NCBI GenBank assembly: GCA_023376005.1
Contig: CM042152.1
Location: forward strand, 85,885,856 to 85,949,855
DNA: 64,000 bases
DNA from: Doryteuthis pealeii
Taxonomy: Eukaryota > Mollusca > Cephalopoda > Myopsida > Loliginidae
Direction: 5' to 3'
In this document: in pieces, positions 46,028-56,795 of the stretch
Position numbering within the stretch: position 1 is the first letter of the stretch
Layout: every line of letters begins with the position of its first letter
Made by a program: the position numbers and the translations under genes
Notes under the pieces: generated by a model
Seen by the model: the letters and a program-made list of their open reading frames with translations, nothing else
The model's database searches: none
Told to the model about the DNA's origin: nothing

Positions 46028-46565
46028 AATTTATGCTCTACATTGTATTGAGCACTTTGTATTTGTTTTTTCTCAACCTTAACCTCTGGATATTGTGCGC
46101 TTCCAACGATCGTTCTTATACCCACCGGTAAGTTAATACTTATACATATACAAATATATATATATATATATGAGGACAGTATCGGTGATAGAGCATATAT
46201 ACTTGTGAGCTGGTAGGAACATATATATTAGCAACATTATAAAAGGCTACAAATAAAAACAACATTGATCTATACAGGGATGATAGACTAATAATTCTGA
46301 GACACTATGAATCTAAAACAGAGGCAACCAGAAAATAAATCATAAAAATATTCAAATAAATACAGTTCTATATAGAGTTAAAAAATCAACCAAAACACAA
46401 CAGGCTTTTCAAATATAACATTTCACCTGAAAAAAGAGACATACAGTAAAACTTAGCTGTACTGAAAACATACAATATATAACCTAAAAGCATAAGAAAA
46501 TCTATAATATACTCCAAACACAATCCCTGCCCCCTCCCAAAAAAACCCCACCTGTAATTACAAAA
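46028..46565. other. No recognisable feature
   Basis: AT-rich, (TA)n at 46154-46171. Confidence 0.6.
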
Positions 46566-46962
46566 TTGAACATGAATGCCCTCTAAAAGGAAATTACCCA
46601 CAATCAAACATTGTAAGATCTAAAGAAAACACAAAAAAATAGGTAATAGAATGCCCTTACAAACAGATGAGCTACACACACAAAACATCATTTAACAATA
46701 AAATCTGAACACAGCGTAACACTTTCCAAGTTATTTTTAGTGTGTTTTGGTTTGATTTTTTGAGGTCCCATAGGTGTCTAAAAAAAGTGTTATGCTGTGT
46801 TCAAATTTTATTGTTAAATGATGTTTTGTGTGTGTAGCTCACCTGTTTGTAAGGGCATTTTATTACCTCTCTATTTTTTGTATTTTCTTTAGATCTTACA
46901 GTGGTTTGATATACAGTGTTTGATTGTGGGGCAATTTCCTTTTAGGGGGCATTCATGTTCAA
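46566..46962. repeat. Inverted repeat, ~160-175-bp arms
   Basis: TTGAACATGAATGCCC.. (46566-46726) pairs with 46785-46962; ~58-bp loop. Arms include GCCCTTACAAACAG and its complement. Confidence 0.92.
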
Positions 46963-47556
46963 GAAAGTAAGAAAACTAACACCAGCTTATAGCAACACTT
47001 CAAAAACTTTTGAACTAGAAAAAAACAAAAACCAATTAGAGCTCTTGTCCAAATGTAGACATGAAATGAAATTCTTACTAAGCTATTTGAAACCTAACCA
47101 CTCCAAAGACAACAGATAAATAAATAAACACATAACGATAAATGAATAAATAAAACACTAGGTATTCAAATTTTACCTTATGGCTCAAACAAATATTTAA
47201 ATTCTGAAGTTAAATCTTTGTTATTTTTAATAACTGTCTGAAAAAAATCAGTCCTAAGTTTTTTTTTTTTTTTCATTCTTTTCAAAATCAAAATATTCAT
47301 TGATCATCAGAACAAACTCACCTTCATAATATGATTATCTTATAAGGTGAAAAAATTATTTAAAAATGGTTGATTATTTTGTGTCTGAAGGAAGCATATG
47401 AAATAACCTGATAAATAAATTACTGACTATTGAATAAAGTGATTCAAGAGTGGTTTCAATATCAATTTTGAATTTCAAGCTATGAACATTAGGTGGCTTC
47501 ATAATTGTTTGTATATATTTAGATAGGATATTTTTGAAGGTTCTATTCTATAAATA
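46963..47556. other. No recognisable feature
   Basis: AT-rich spacer. Confidence 0.6.
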
Positions 47557-47807
47557 GGGGCCGGGTTAGCTCAGTCGGTAGAGCGTTCGGCTAGAAACCA
47601 CCAAGTTCCTAATTCGATACCAGTCCTCGCCAACTCAGCGTATGAGTAGCACAGGGATCTGTGCGGTAAAGTAAGGAGCTGATGGTAGGTGTGGCGCTCC
47701 ACCTCAGATGCTAAAATAATCTCCTTGGTCTAGCGCAAGTGAAAAGGGGATAGACTCCCTCGCTGATTGGCTTATACCGACTTTAGGCCGCCCCGACGAC
47801 TTTACTT
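47557..47807 (+). mobile_element. SINE-R, near full length
   Basis: GGGGCCGGGTTAGCTCAGTC head, B-box-like AATTCGATACC, end GGCCGCCCCGACGACTTTAC. Very similar to 1595-1851. Confidence 0.9.
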
Positions 47808-48544
47808 AGTTGGGAAGATAAGGAATACTGATAAACAATATAATATTTGCAAAACGCAACAGCTTGAATAATATTCATTTCTAAAAGTACATCTGATATT
47901 TTTAAAATAAAGATAAATAAATAAAAAATAGTGCTGCTATTCTCCATCCTTTATATATCTATTCATTTATCTATATAATAATATTCATTCTATCAAGCAG
48001 TCAAAATGCCCCAAAGATTTATGCTGTCATTACATAAAAAAATAAATGGATTGATTGACTGTTCAGGGTGTTTAAATCCCAATCCTAACAATTTATTTCT
48101 TGTAGATTTGTCCATATTCTCTCTCTAGTTGGGATAAACGGAAATGAGTTAGCAGAAAGAATGTGATCAAAAGTAAATTTCAGTCACACATGTCAAAAGC
48201 TAGATATTATATATACATATATATTTCAAATTGTTGTTTCTTATACTTAATAAGTTGACTTGATTTAACAAATGGAGACATTAATAAAAATTATAAAATT
48301 TTGTAATTATGAAATGTCTGATTTTTGCTTAAAAAAACTTCTTGTACAGCCCGAGTTGAGTTTAAGACTTCCACAATATCATTTCTCCTTTTGTTAACAC
48401 AAGCATAATATAAACTTCTTTTTTTTTGTCACATACATTTCAGTCTGTTAAAAGAAATATTTTAAGTGATATTCCTAACCTGAAATGAATAATTATCTAT
48501 CTATCTATGTATGTATGTATGTATGTATGTGTGTATGCTTTCGA
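47808..48544. other. No recognisable feature
   Basis: AT-rich, with (TATG)n at 48508-48535 just before the next element. Confidence 0.6.
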
Positions 48545-48856
48545 GGGCTGGCTATGTCAATCATAGGAAATCTCACCTGGGTCAATCCATGCAGATTCCA
48601 GGAGTAAATAATGTGTCTTGTGCTATATGTGGCAAGGTCTGTAAGTTGGCTTCTGGTCTTAAGAGACATATGGTGGTGCATAAGCATCAAATTTTATCAT
48701 CTGACTCATCTGATTCATCTGAATCATTTCATTCAACGGGGAAGAAGTCTTTTCAATGTCATATTTGCGTCAATTTGTAGATCTGCAGCAGGTTTGATGA
48801 GTCATTTGAGGGCTCATGCAAGGAAGGGCTCTGGTAGTGGAGTTGTGGGATTGTGA
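48545..48856 (+). pseudogene. Second C2H2-finger retroelement tail, frameshifted
   Basis: Closely related to 16960-17245. It begins inside finger 2 (AGYVNHRKSH), keeps CAICGKVCKLASGLKRH and a Ser/Asp-rich linker longer than in the first copy, then CHICVN. A small deletion relative to the other copy shifts the frame and produces a stop at about 48778; the ending ARKGSGSGVVGL continues in another frame. It starts abruptly after a (TATG)n tract and ends in (TA)n, consistent with a 5'-truncated retrocopy. Confidence 0.7.
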
Positions 48857-48888
48857 GGGACGGCAATGATCTGTAAAGATTATGCTAT

Positions 48889-48893
<5 letters not shown>
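48857..48893 (+). repeat. 3' tail hairpin of the second finger element
   Basis: GGCAATGATCTGTAAAGATT then ATGCTATTGCC, then directly (TA)n. Confidence 0.6.
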
Positions 48894-48936
<43 letters not shown>

Positions 48937-49311
48937 TTCTGTAGTGACGCAGGTCATTCGTAGTGAGAGCTTGGTGTACATTATTTCAAATGTGATTATT
49001 CCACCTCGTATTGTACTGACCAACCAAAAATTCCCAGAATAGGGAACCTCTCCACCATGTTTAGTAACATACCCAACCCACCTAATCTATCCTTCATTTT
49101 ACTCCACGTCTCCTTACCTCCTCCTCCTTTATCACCCATCCCATCATGCCTCCTCCCAAATCACACACACCCACAAAAAAACCCCCCTCAGAAACATAGC
49201 TATATATGTTAAAAATATTCTGAAAAATCAATACTACCGATGTTTTTGCTGAAGATGCTGTAGTGATCTAAGCTTGTTGCAGATTAAATAAATTATTACA
49301 TGAAACAAATT
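48894..49311. other. (TA)n then spacer, no recognised feature
   Basis: (TA)n at 48894-48930; C-rich 49065-49195. Confidence 0.6.
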
Positions 49312-49322
49312 TAAAGTCCTTT

Positions 49323-49368
<46 letters not shown>

Positions 49369-49369
<1 letters not shown>

Positions 49370-49688
49370 GTTGGTTTTTTGTGTAAAGTATTCAGCTCTG
49401 TTACAAGATGAATGCAAGACTAAGACTAGAGTTTGGTAGGTGGCTTATATGGAGCTTTGAGTTGTTCCATTATGAACTCAGGCAAGTTCATTTCCTAAGT
49501 TCTGATTGGCTGTTGGATTTCAGAGTGAGTAAGAACATGGATAAGTACCCACTCTTCAGCCATCACTTTGCATTATGCCAGCAGCATGCAAGGACTGTAT
49601 TAAGTTACAGCTTGTCTGTTGTTTTTGTCTACTAACTTGACGGTAGTTAGAACCCCACTGCGACGGTGAGTATAATATTGTTTCTATA
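49369..49688 (+). mobile_element. LTR-2 in left arm
   Basis: TGTTGGTTTTTTGTG to TTTCTATA, same family as 5427-5715, with TGATTGGCTGTTGG box. Confidence 0.8.
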
Positions 49689-49852
49689 TCTGGAGGATAA
49701 CTTCTACATAAAGTATGAAAAAGTTTCTAGCATCCCCATTTTCTTTGAAAAGTAAAGAATGAATACACTGGTTTTCTGTATTCAGAGATCATTTATCCTG
49801 CATTGAGAAGATTAAGAAAAATGGCAGCTGACAAGATACACATAAGCCGAAC

Positions 49853-50089
49853 ACTCTACCGACTGAGCTAACCCAGAAACCACAAGGTTCCTAGTTCGAT
49901 ACCGGTCCTCGCCAACTCAGCGTATGAGTAGCACAGGGATCTGTGCAGTAAAGTAAGGAGCTGATGGTAGGTGTGGCGCTCCACCTCAGATGCTAAAATA
50001 ATATCCTTGGTCTAGCGCTATTGAAAGGGGATAGACTCCCTCGCTGACTGGCCGATACCGACTTTAGGCCACCCCGTCGACTTTATTTA
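49853..50089 (+). mobile_element. SINE-R with inverted head
   Basis: The first ~31 bases (GCCGAACACTCTACCGACTG..) are the reverse complement of the SINE's own 5' end; from AGAAACCACAAGG (49885) onward the SINE is in plus orientation to CCGTCGACTTTA. Confidence 0.85.
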
Positions 50090-50590
50090 TAGCTGAAAAT
50101 ATCAGTAAATAGATATATATATATATATATATATTATGTAACACTTAAATAACCCATAAGTGGTTGATATACTGTTAAATAAACCAAACTAAACCATTTT
50201 CCTATCATTGATTGATTAATACCAAGTTTTTTAAAAACTTATTCCACTGTTAATCGTGTAGGGTCATTTCCAAGTTATCACTTCCAAATTCTTTGGATCT
50301 ACTCGTTCATAATCAAATTCACCTTTTTTTGAACTTTGCAAACTGTTTGATACATACTGCTTCCAACAGAATTATCTCCATTGACTTCCTCAACTATTTT
50401 TGCATCTGCTGCTCTTACACAACTTGAAATGTGACATGTGTATCTTGTCAGCTGCCATTTTTCTTAATCTTCTCAATGCAGGATAAATGATCTCTGAATA
50501 CAGAAAACCAGTGTATTCATTCTTTACTTTTCAAAGAAAATGGGGATGCTAGAAACTTTTTCATACTTTATGTAGAAGTTATCCTCCAGA

Positions 50591-50910
50591 TATAGAAACA
50601 ATATTATACTCACCGTCGCAGTGGGGTTCTAACTACCGTCGAGTTAGTAGACAAAAACAACAGACAAGCTGTAACTTAATACAGTCCTTGCATGCTGCTG
50701 GCATAATGCAAAGTGATGGCTGAAGAGTGGGTACTTATCCATGTTCTTACTCACTCTGAAATCCAACAGCCAATCAGAACTTAGGAAATGAACTTGCCTG
50801 AGTTCATAATGGAACAACTCAAAGCTCCATATAAGCCACCTACCAAACTCTAGTCTTAGTCTTGCATTCATCTTGTAACAGAGCTGAATACTTTACACAA
50901 AAAACCAACA
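50591..50910 (-). mobile_element. LTR-2 in right arm
   Basis: Reverse-complement partner of 49369-49688. Confidence 0.8.
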
Positions 50911-50917
50911 CTTTATA

Positions 50918-50959
<42 letters not shown>

Positions 50960-50970
50960 AAAGGACTTTA

Positions 50971-51009
50971 GGCTGATACCGACTTTAGGCCGCCCGACGA
51001 CTTTACTTT
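50971..51009 (+). mobile_element. SINE-R tail fragment
   Basis: GGCTGATACCGACTTTAGGC then CGCCCGACGACTTTAC, beginning exactly where the right arm ends. Confidence 0.8.
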
Positions 51010-52078
51010 TCAGCTGTAAGTACCCTGATTTAAAGTCATTTTAAAATATTATTGTATATTTACAACAAACTGAACTACAAAAAAAAAAAAAAAAAATTCT
51101 GTTATAAATGCAAATGATGCATAAAGAGATAATTATCAATTGTATCTCAGACACATTTCTATGGTTTCTGTAGATAAATCCAACCAAAGATATCATCTAC
51201 TGGAATTGATGCTTACTTTTCAAAAGATGTAGACCATTGACAAAAATTGGAAGAAATATGCGCTTATCCATGACTGTAAAAGCAGGATGTTTTCTTCTTC
51301 ATTGGAGATAAAATTTAAATAAAAAATGCCATGCTTATGATATGGAGAACTCAAATTGTGAATTTTATATAAAGGATTACCTCCAAGTAGACATGAGGAG
51401 GAGTGTCTTTTATAGAATGATAAAATGTATCTTGGATACTTCTATAGAAGAACCAAGGTAAGAAAAGCACTTTCCATGATTCTGTTTGATGACCTGTAAT
51501 GGCAATCCATTATCTTATCACCAAGTCATAATGTACTTTAAAAAGCAGGTATCATTTTATGAACAGTATTAGTAAGAAAAGATAGATACAGACACATATA
51601 AACATAGACTGAGTTGTAAAAAGACAACTTTGTAATATATACTTAATGAAAGAAATATTCTACTTTGAGATTCACAAGAAAGGAATTTTATTTTTGGTAT
51701 ATTTTTTTGTTTTTTTTGTATTGAAACTTTCACATTGATTTTAATTCTCTATGGCACATTTTGAATTTTAGATTTTGGCAGCTGAACTGGAAAACTTGGT
51801 AATACATCAAAGTTTGAGCAAAATCCTTTGAAAAAGTCAGCAGACAATAAAAAGTCAATATTAATCTGACAAGAAGGCTCAATAATCATCAATAAATTGT
51901 GTTTTATGTAATGTTTAATAATCATAAAAATCCAGAGTTTATTGACTTTCCAATTATTCATCTCGTATGCCAAAATTAATTTGATATTGGATCTCTCATC
52001 TTTAAATACAAGTAACATTTTATTTATCAACTTTTTTTAGGACACAAAAATAAGCAAAGCTCCTTTTTCTGGGTACAC
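51010..52078. other. No recognisable feature
   Basis: AT-rich spacer. Confidence 0.6.
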
Positions 52079-52101
52079 TTTAGAAATCAAAGTTTAGTAT
52101 C

Positions 52102-52254
52102 GGAAGCGGAAATGGAGACAAAAAACTAATTTCTATCAAAATTCAACATTGTTTCTTTTGTTCAGCAAACTTCCGCTTCAGCTCCCGTTAAAAATTTTGC
52201 GTCAGTTTTTATCAAGACATTTTTCTATCTAACCCATAAATGGGACCCTAACAG
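52102..52254 (-). mobile_element. 153-bp insertion with 23-bp target duplication
   Basis: Flanked by a perfect 23-bp repeat (TTTAGAAATCAAAG..TATC) at 52079-52101 and 52255-52277. The right part (CTAACCCATAAATGGGACCC) is family H in minus sense; the left part has GGAAGCGGAA and its complement TTCCGCTTC. A short, possibly chimaeric, LINE-mediated insertion. Confidence 0.85.
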
Positions 52255-52383
52255 TTTAGAAATCAAAGTTTAGTATCAGTTTTTGAAGAATCTAATCATT
52301 TTTTTTTTGTTGCTTTGTGCTATTTGAAAGATGAAATTTTGTCATGTTTCTTTGCATTCAACTAAGGAAGAAATATTCACAGT

Positions 52384-52685
52384 TGAAGAATAATTAAAGT
52401 TCCAATTACTGTCGAACTGGGAAGACAAGGCAACAAATAGTTGTAACTTAAATACAAACCCGATTGCTACAAAGTCCACTGCAAAATGATAAAGTATATA
52501 TAAGACTCCACAATGTCCTTCAAATCAAGCAGCCAATCAGAACTCAAGGAATGGAATCACCCAAATCACTCAAATTCATGGATGGATCATTCTCGATTCC
52601 TATTTATACCAGCTGTCTTGGACACTGCTTGAGTGGTACTTAGATGCTGTTATTCAAACCAACAGTAGACTAACTGACTTCAATA
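52384..52685 (-). mobile_element. Solo LTR, LTR-1, with 5-bp target duplication
   Basis: TGAAGAATAATTAAAG to GACTTCAATA, flanked by ACAGT at 52379-52383 and 52686-52690. Confidence 0.93.
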
Positions 52686-52690
52686 ACAGT

Positions 52691-53835
52691 AATTTTTTGT
52701 TTGTTTTTCAATGAAATGAGATAATCATCTAAGACACTTTCCAAGAACAGTTTGATAACTTTTAGATGAAAGAGCTAAATGAATAAATTATATTTAAAAG
52801 TTTTGGGTGTCTTGATACAATTTCTTTTTCTAATATACCATTTTCTTATAATTCACTTAGGTGAATTATAATAAAATGGTATTTCTGGAAGATATAGAAT
52901 TTCAACTATTATAAACACAACAGAAATCCTGGCTGATTCCACAAAAAAGTTCATATAATTATAGTAATAAATCTTTAAATTCATTATATCGATACTAATG
53001 ATTTGGAGAAGTATAGAAATAATGTTTTTTCTCCTACTGATAAAAATGTAATAAAAATTGAGTTTAAGGGCTTTCATAGAACTAAGCATGATCAGGGTCA
53101 GGTTTGATGTCAGGATGATTGACAGTAATAACAGAATACTTGAAAGTTTATATGATTGAGCTGCTATAAATTGATAGGTCAAATTCTAGAATAATGTACC
53201 TAGCTCTTAAAGATGAAACTTTGGTCAAGACAACAAAAACTTATAAACTTATTCAGAAAAATTAGAGATCAGAGCTATGAATTTCTTAATGATGATGATG
53301 ATGATGATGATATTTATTCAGTAATTTTAATTACAGTATTTATTGTATCAACCGTTTAGTTCTGTATTGTCACATCATTATTTAATTTTGGTCAATGCTA
53401 AATATAAAAAAAGACTAAAGTTATTCATTTCATTAAAAGAAACAAGTTGAAGAAACTGTTTAACCCATGTGCGTTCGTCAAGACCCGGAGAAGAAAGAGA
53501 ATTCAAACTTGGCGCTTGCCTGCTTAAATAATCAGAGCGCCTTGTGGGGAAAAACAGAAACACACGGGAAGATAACTCTTCCAGCCAAACAAGGGCAGAC
53601 AATCCCACACATATATTTAGTGTTGGTGTGCATATTAGTTGTAGTTTATTTTTCAGTAGATACTTAAACTTTTGGTAACAATGTTTGCTTTGTCTCATCT
53701 TTAAAAAAAAAAAATATACATCTAAATTCTTAAATGTGTATTTCTAACCTTCAAAGAAGGAGAGTTGCACTATGTAACTAAATAAAAAAAGTCAACGTAT
53801 GTTTGATAGAAATTCCCAGAGGAATTATATCTTAC
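52691..53835. other. Putative intron, no recognised feature
   Basis: A small palindrome (ATACCATTTTCTTATAATTC/complement) at 52836-52882; (GAT)n at 53290-53312; a GC-richer patch 53455-53610 holding AGATAACTCTTCCAGCC, unassigned. By position this is the intron downstream of the exon at 53836. Confidence 0.5.
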
Positions 53836-53950
53836 CTGATGTGCCCGTAATATCTTTCGCTTTCAGTTCCTTGGCCTTTTTCACTTCAATAATGAGTCTT
53901 CCAACTGCAGGTTGGTAGCACAATGACAACAGCACCTCTCCCAGTTTTCC
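53836..53950 (-). CDS. Exon of a synaptotagmin-family protein (start of C2B domain)
   Basis: On the minus strand a 115-nt exon lies between a T-rich acceptor (..TTTTTTAAAG) and the donor GTAAGATA. Read from its first base it gives 38 codons plus one base: GKLGEVLLSLCYQPAVGRLI then IEVKKAKELKAKDITGTS. This matches strands 1-2 and Ca2+-loop 1 of a synaptotagmin C2B domain (GELLLSLCY..L.V.V.KA.NLKA.D..G.S). The Asp in KAKDITG corresponds to the first loop-1 calcium ligand. The phase-1 donor leaves a G, as required for the next codon, an Asp of the expected SDPYVKV. Synaptotagmins are vesicle membrane proteins that trigger exocytosis on calcium entry. The subtype is uncertain; DITGTS is closest to my recollection of type 7. 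Doc2 or rabphilin is less likely. No other exon of the gene was found, so the rest lies outside or went unseen. Confidence 0.88.
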
Positions 53951-54558
53951 CTTTAAAAAATGAATAAAAAGAAATATATATTTGTTGTGATGTTAGTTCA
54001 ACAGTAAAAAAAGAAGTCGAGGTAGGGTAAAAAAAGAAGGTGTATTTACAATAAAACGGCTATTACTGGTGTATATTCTTGAAATGAAATTTGGGGATTG
54101 TAAGATTTATTACAGATGACAACAAAATCCAAAAACTCTGTCCAAAATGGGGAATAACAAATTTACCTTTGAAAATTTTAATTCGACTTAAAAAAATTTT
54201 TTTAGGAAAACTAATTGATGTCTTTTCACAACAATTTTTAGCATATGTTAATTTTAATTATTTTGGTTTGAGAATCAATATTCTTCTTAGTGAACAAGTC
54301 GATGAGGTAATGAGCTTCACTCACTCTGCATTGTTTATTTTTTTGAACACTGAGCTTTAGAATTATTTCCATAGACAAAAGAAATAAAATGCATAAACAA
54401 TTAGATAACTTCAAAACATGAAACTCATAAGAAAATTGGACACATAGCATAGTGGATAAAGGTGTTGGATTTCAGACAGTTCTAAGTGACAATTATCCCT
54501 AGACTAACGGGTCATTCCTGGTCAAGGGCGACAGTAACATAGAATAATAATTAATAAT
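53951..54558. other. Putative intron, no recognised feature
   Basis: A tRNA-like patch AGCATAGTGGATAAAGGTGT at about 54446 may be a SINE scrap. Confidence 0.45.
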
Positions 54559-54863
54559 TATTGAAGTCAGTAAGTCTACTGTTGGTTTGAATAACAGCAG
54601 CTAACTAAGTACAACTTAAGCAGTGTCCAAGACAGTTGGTATATATAGAAATCTAGAATGACCCATTCATGAATTTGGGTGATTTGGGTCATTCCATTCC
54701 TTGAGTTTTTGATCGGCTGCTTGACTTGAATGACATTGTGGAGTCTTATATATATCCTGTCATTCTGCAGTAGACTTTGTGACATTCGGGTTTGTATTTA
54801 AGTTACAACCGTTTGTTGCCTTGTCTTCCAGTTCGAAGGTAATTGGAACTTAATTATTCTTCA
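54559..54863 (+). mobile_element. LTR-1 followed by leader (probable 5' LTR)
   Basis: TATTGAAGTCAGTAAGTC to TTAATTATTCTTCA, sense plus, with the leader-like block starting ~17 bp downstream. Flanks ATAAT and CACAG differ, as expected if the 3' side is internal element sequence. Confidence 0.88.
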
Positions 54864-54879
54864 CACAGCTTAACATCTG

Positions 54880-55125
54880 TACCCCAGCTATGGTTAGTGG
54901 AATGAGAAAAGGATACCCCATGGATTGAATAAAGGATTGGGTTCAAATTTCTGTGATGGCTCCTGATTATGACAAGAAGGTTCCCAAGTCTGACAAGAAA
55001 AACATGAAGAAGGCCGGAGGGCACATCAGCCAAAACATTGTACAGATAACAATAAAGATGCGGACAATAGTCCAAATAATCCAAATTATCAAGCCTCATC
55101 TCAAAAATTCAGAGAAATAATTAGA
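54880..55125 (+). mobile_element. Gypsy leader-like block, plus
   Basis: Homologous to 37040-37290 (minus) and 4331-4575. It follows an LTR-1 copy in the same sense, supporting the LTR-leader-gag order. Gag is lost downstream. Confidence 0.65.
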
Positions 55126-55782
55126 AAAAAGTTTTCAGAAAACACTGATTTTTTTTTCTTCTGTGATAAACAGGATTTTGCTTTAGTTTTATTAATGAAA
55201 TGTTTTAAAATAATGACAAGGAATCTGAGTACAAGTACAAAAATCAATTCATTGAAAATAATTGTGTATTTAACTTTGATATTTCTGATAGACTCTTATC
55301 TGAAATGACCAAAGGCAAAGCCTGTTTCTGATATAATCTAAAATATTGATTTTTTTTTCACTTATATAGGACAACTAAAAAGGAAAGATATAGTTAGGGG
55401 TGATAAAGAAAATAAATCTGTATAAGTAATTGATATAGAAAGAAAAAAACTTTGAGGTAAATAAGAAAAGATCTAATCATAATTATTTTTTTTCTTTTAA
55501 AGATATACGAAGAAATTATGCTACAAGGTAAACCCCCTTGAAAAACCATACAAAAATAAATTTTTTTCTTCATGTCAAATATAGAATAGTGGCTTAAAAG
55601 TTTGTCGCAATATTTTCTTAGCCCATCGAAAAAAATCTAGTGCACCAATGAAATTTAGTAGATTATCATAATAAACTTATGATAGTGGGAAATGTAATAG
55701 ATTAAACCTTAATAATAAAATAACATGGAAGTATTAACAGAAATTTAAATGATTAAGTTTATATAAAGAAAACAAATAATAG
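55126..55782. other. No recognisable feature
   Basis: AT-rich spacer. Confidence 0.6.
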
Positions 55783-56375
55783 TTATTGTTGTGCGAAATG
55801 GACACTGCAGCCTGAGTTCAAGTTTTGGATGAGACTGTTTGCATTTCCAGCTATGGGTAAAGAGTAGGGTGACCTAGACTCTTTAACCTTGGTTAGGAAA
55901 CCAATCTAGGAGAAGGAAAACAGTGCTGTTATAGTATGTGACCTACCTTTTTGATTCTGTTACAGTATGTGGCCTACCCGGTTTGAATGTGTCCTACCTC
56001 AGAGTATATTTATAGATATAAGTAGTAGGCAATTTATTGAAACTAATTATTATTTCACATATACTCAATTTCAAGAAATGCAATTCATCCATAAGCTGTA
56101 TATAGTACTTAATAATTAAAAAAGAATTTATTCATAATTTACATGAATCAGAGATCTATTTAATTCTAAAATATTATAAAATTCAGAAATAGGGTTAGGG
56201 TTAGCAATTATTATAACTTTATAATATGCTTTTTATGGTAGGCCACAAACTATAAGAGAGACAGGATTTCGTAGGCCACATGCAATAATGGTACCAGGAA
56301 AACTCTGAATTTAAACCTGTTAAACTCTGCATAAGGAATTGACCCTGTGTCACATCCTACACGTGTGGAGGGGTT
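55783..56375 (+). mobile_element. SINE-T interrupted by a hAT-like MITE
   Basis: The SINE runs 55783-55921 (GAGTTCAAGTTTTGG.., ACTCTTTAACCTTGG, AGGAGAAGGAAAAC) and resumes at 56296 (AGGAAAACTCTGAATTTAAA) to CTGTGTCACATCCTAC. Confidence 0.88.
55922..56295. mobile_element. hAT-like MITE, copy 2, perfect 8-bp target duplication
   Basis: 374 bp, ends AGTGCTGTTATAG and CAATAATGGTACC, flanked by AGGAAAAC at 55914-55921 and 56296-56303. An 8-bp duplication fits the hAT superfamily. Homologous throughout to 11953-12322. Contains AGGGTTAGGGTTAG. Confidence 0.92.
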
Positions 56376-56753
56376 GATAATTAAAACCAGCAGAAAGCTT
56401 CAGCCAAGAGTATAGAAAAAAAGGGAACAGTTCAATTCTATCAAAAATTGAATATTTTCCCGTACATTATATCCCTATATATAAAGTTTAGCAATGATTT
56501 ATCAATGACAAAACAATTCGGAGCATCTGAACACAACCTTTTTGTTAAAAAAAAAAAAAAATTCATAAAAAATCAGTTTAGTTTTTGTGCAATTGTTCAG
56601 TGTGTTCTCTAAGATCTGTTATCCTAGACAAGGCTATGGAAAATTCTGCTTATATATATATATATTCAGAATAAGCTAACCTTATAGCAAAAATATACTA
56701 ATCTTTTTTATAGTGTCTTCCTTTTCTCATACCAGCAGATTTTATTCCAAACC

Positions 56754-56795
<42 letters not shown>

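Larger units (their letters stand above)
49312..50970. repeat. Giant near-perfect inverted repeat, ~533-bp arms
   Basis: Left arm 49312-49843 and right arm 50436-50970 are almost identical in reverse complement. They encode the same 75-residue incidental translation on opposite strands (49408-49635 + and 50644-50871 -). The arms include a (TA)n tract, an LTR-2 copy and ~155 bp of other sequence. The 592-bp spacer holds a rearranged SINE-R. High arm identity implies recent formation, gene conversion, or an assembly fold-back artefact. Confidence 0.95.

Noticed and set aside
49408..49635. 75-residue frame present identically on both strands (also 50644-50871)
   Set aside because: It is incidental translation of LTR-2 within the inverted repeat; other LTR-2 copies do not keep the frame.
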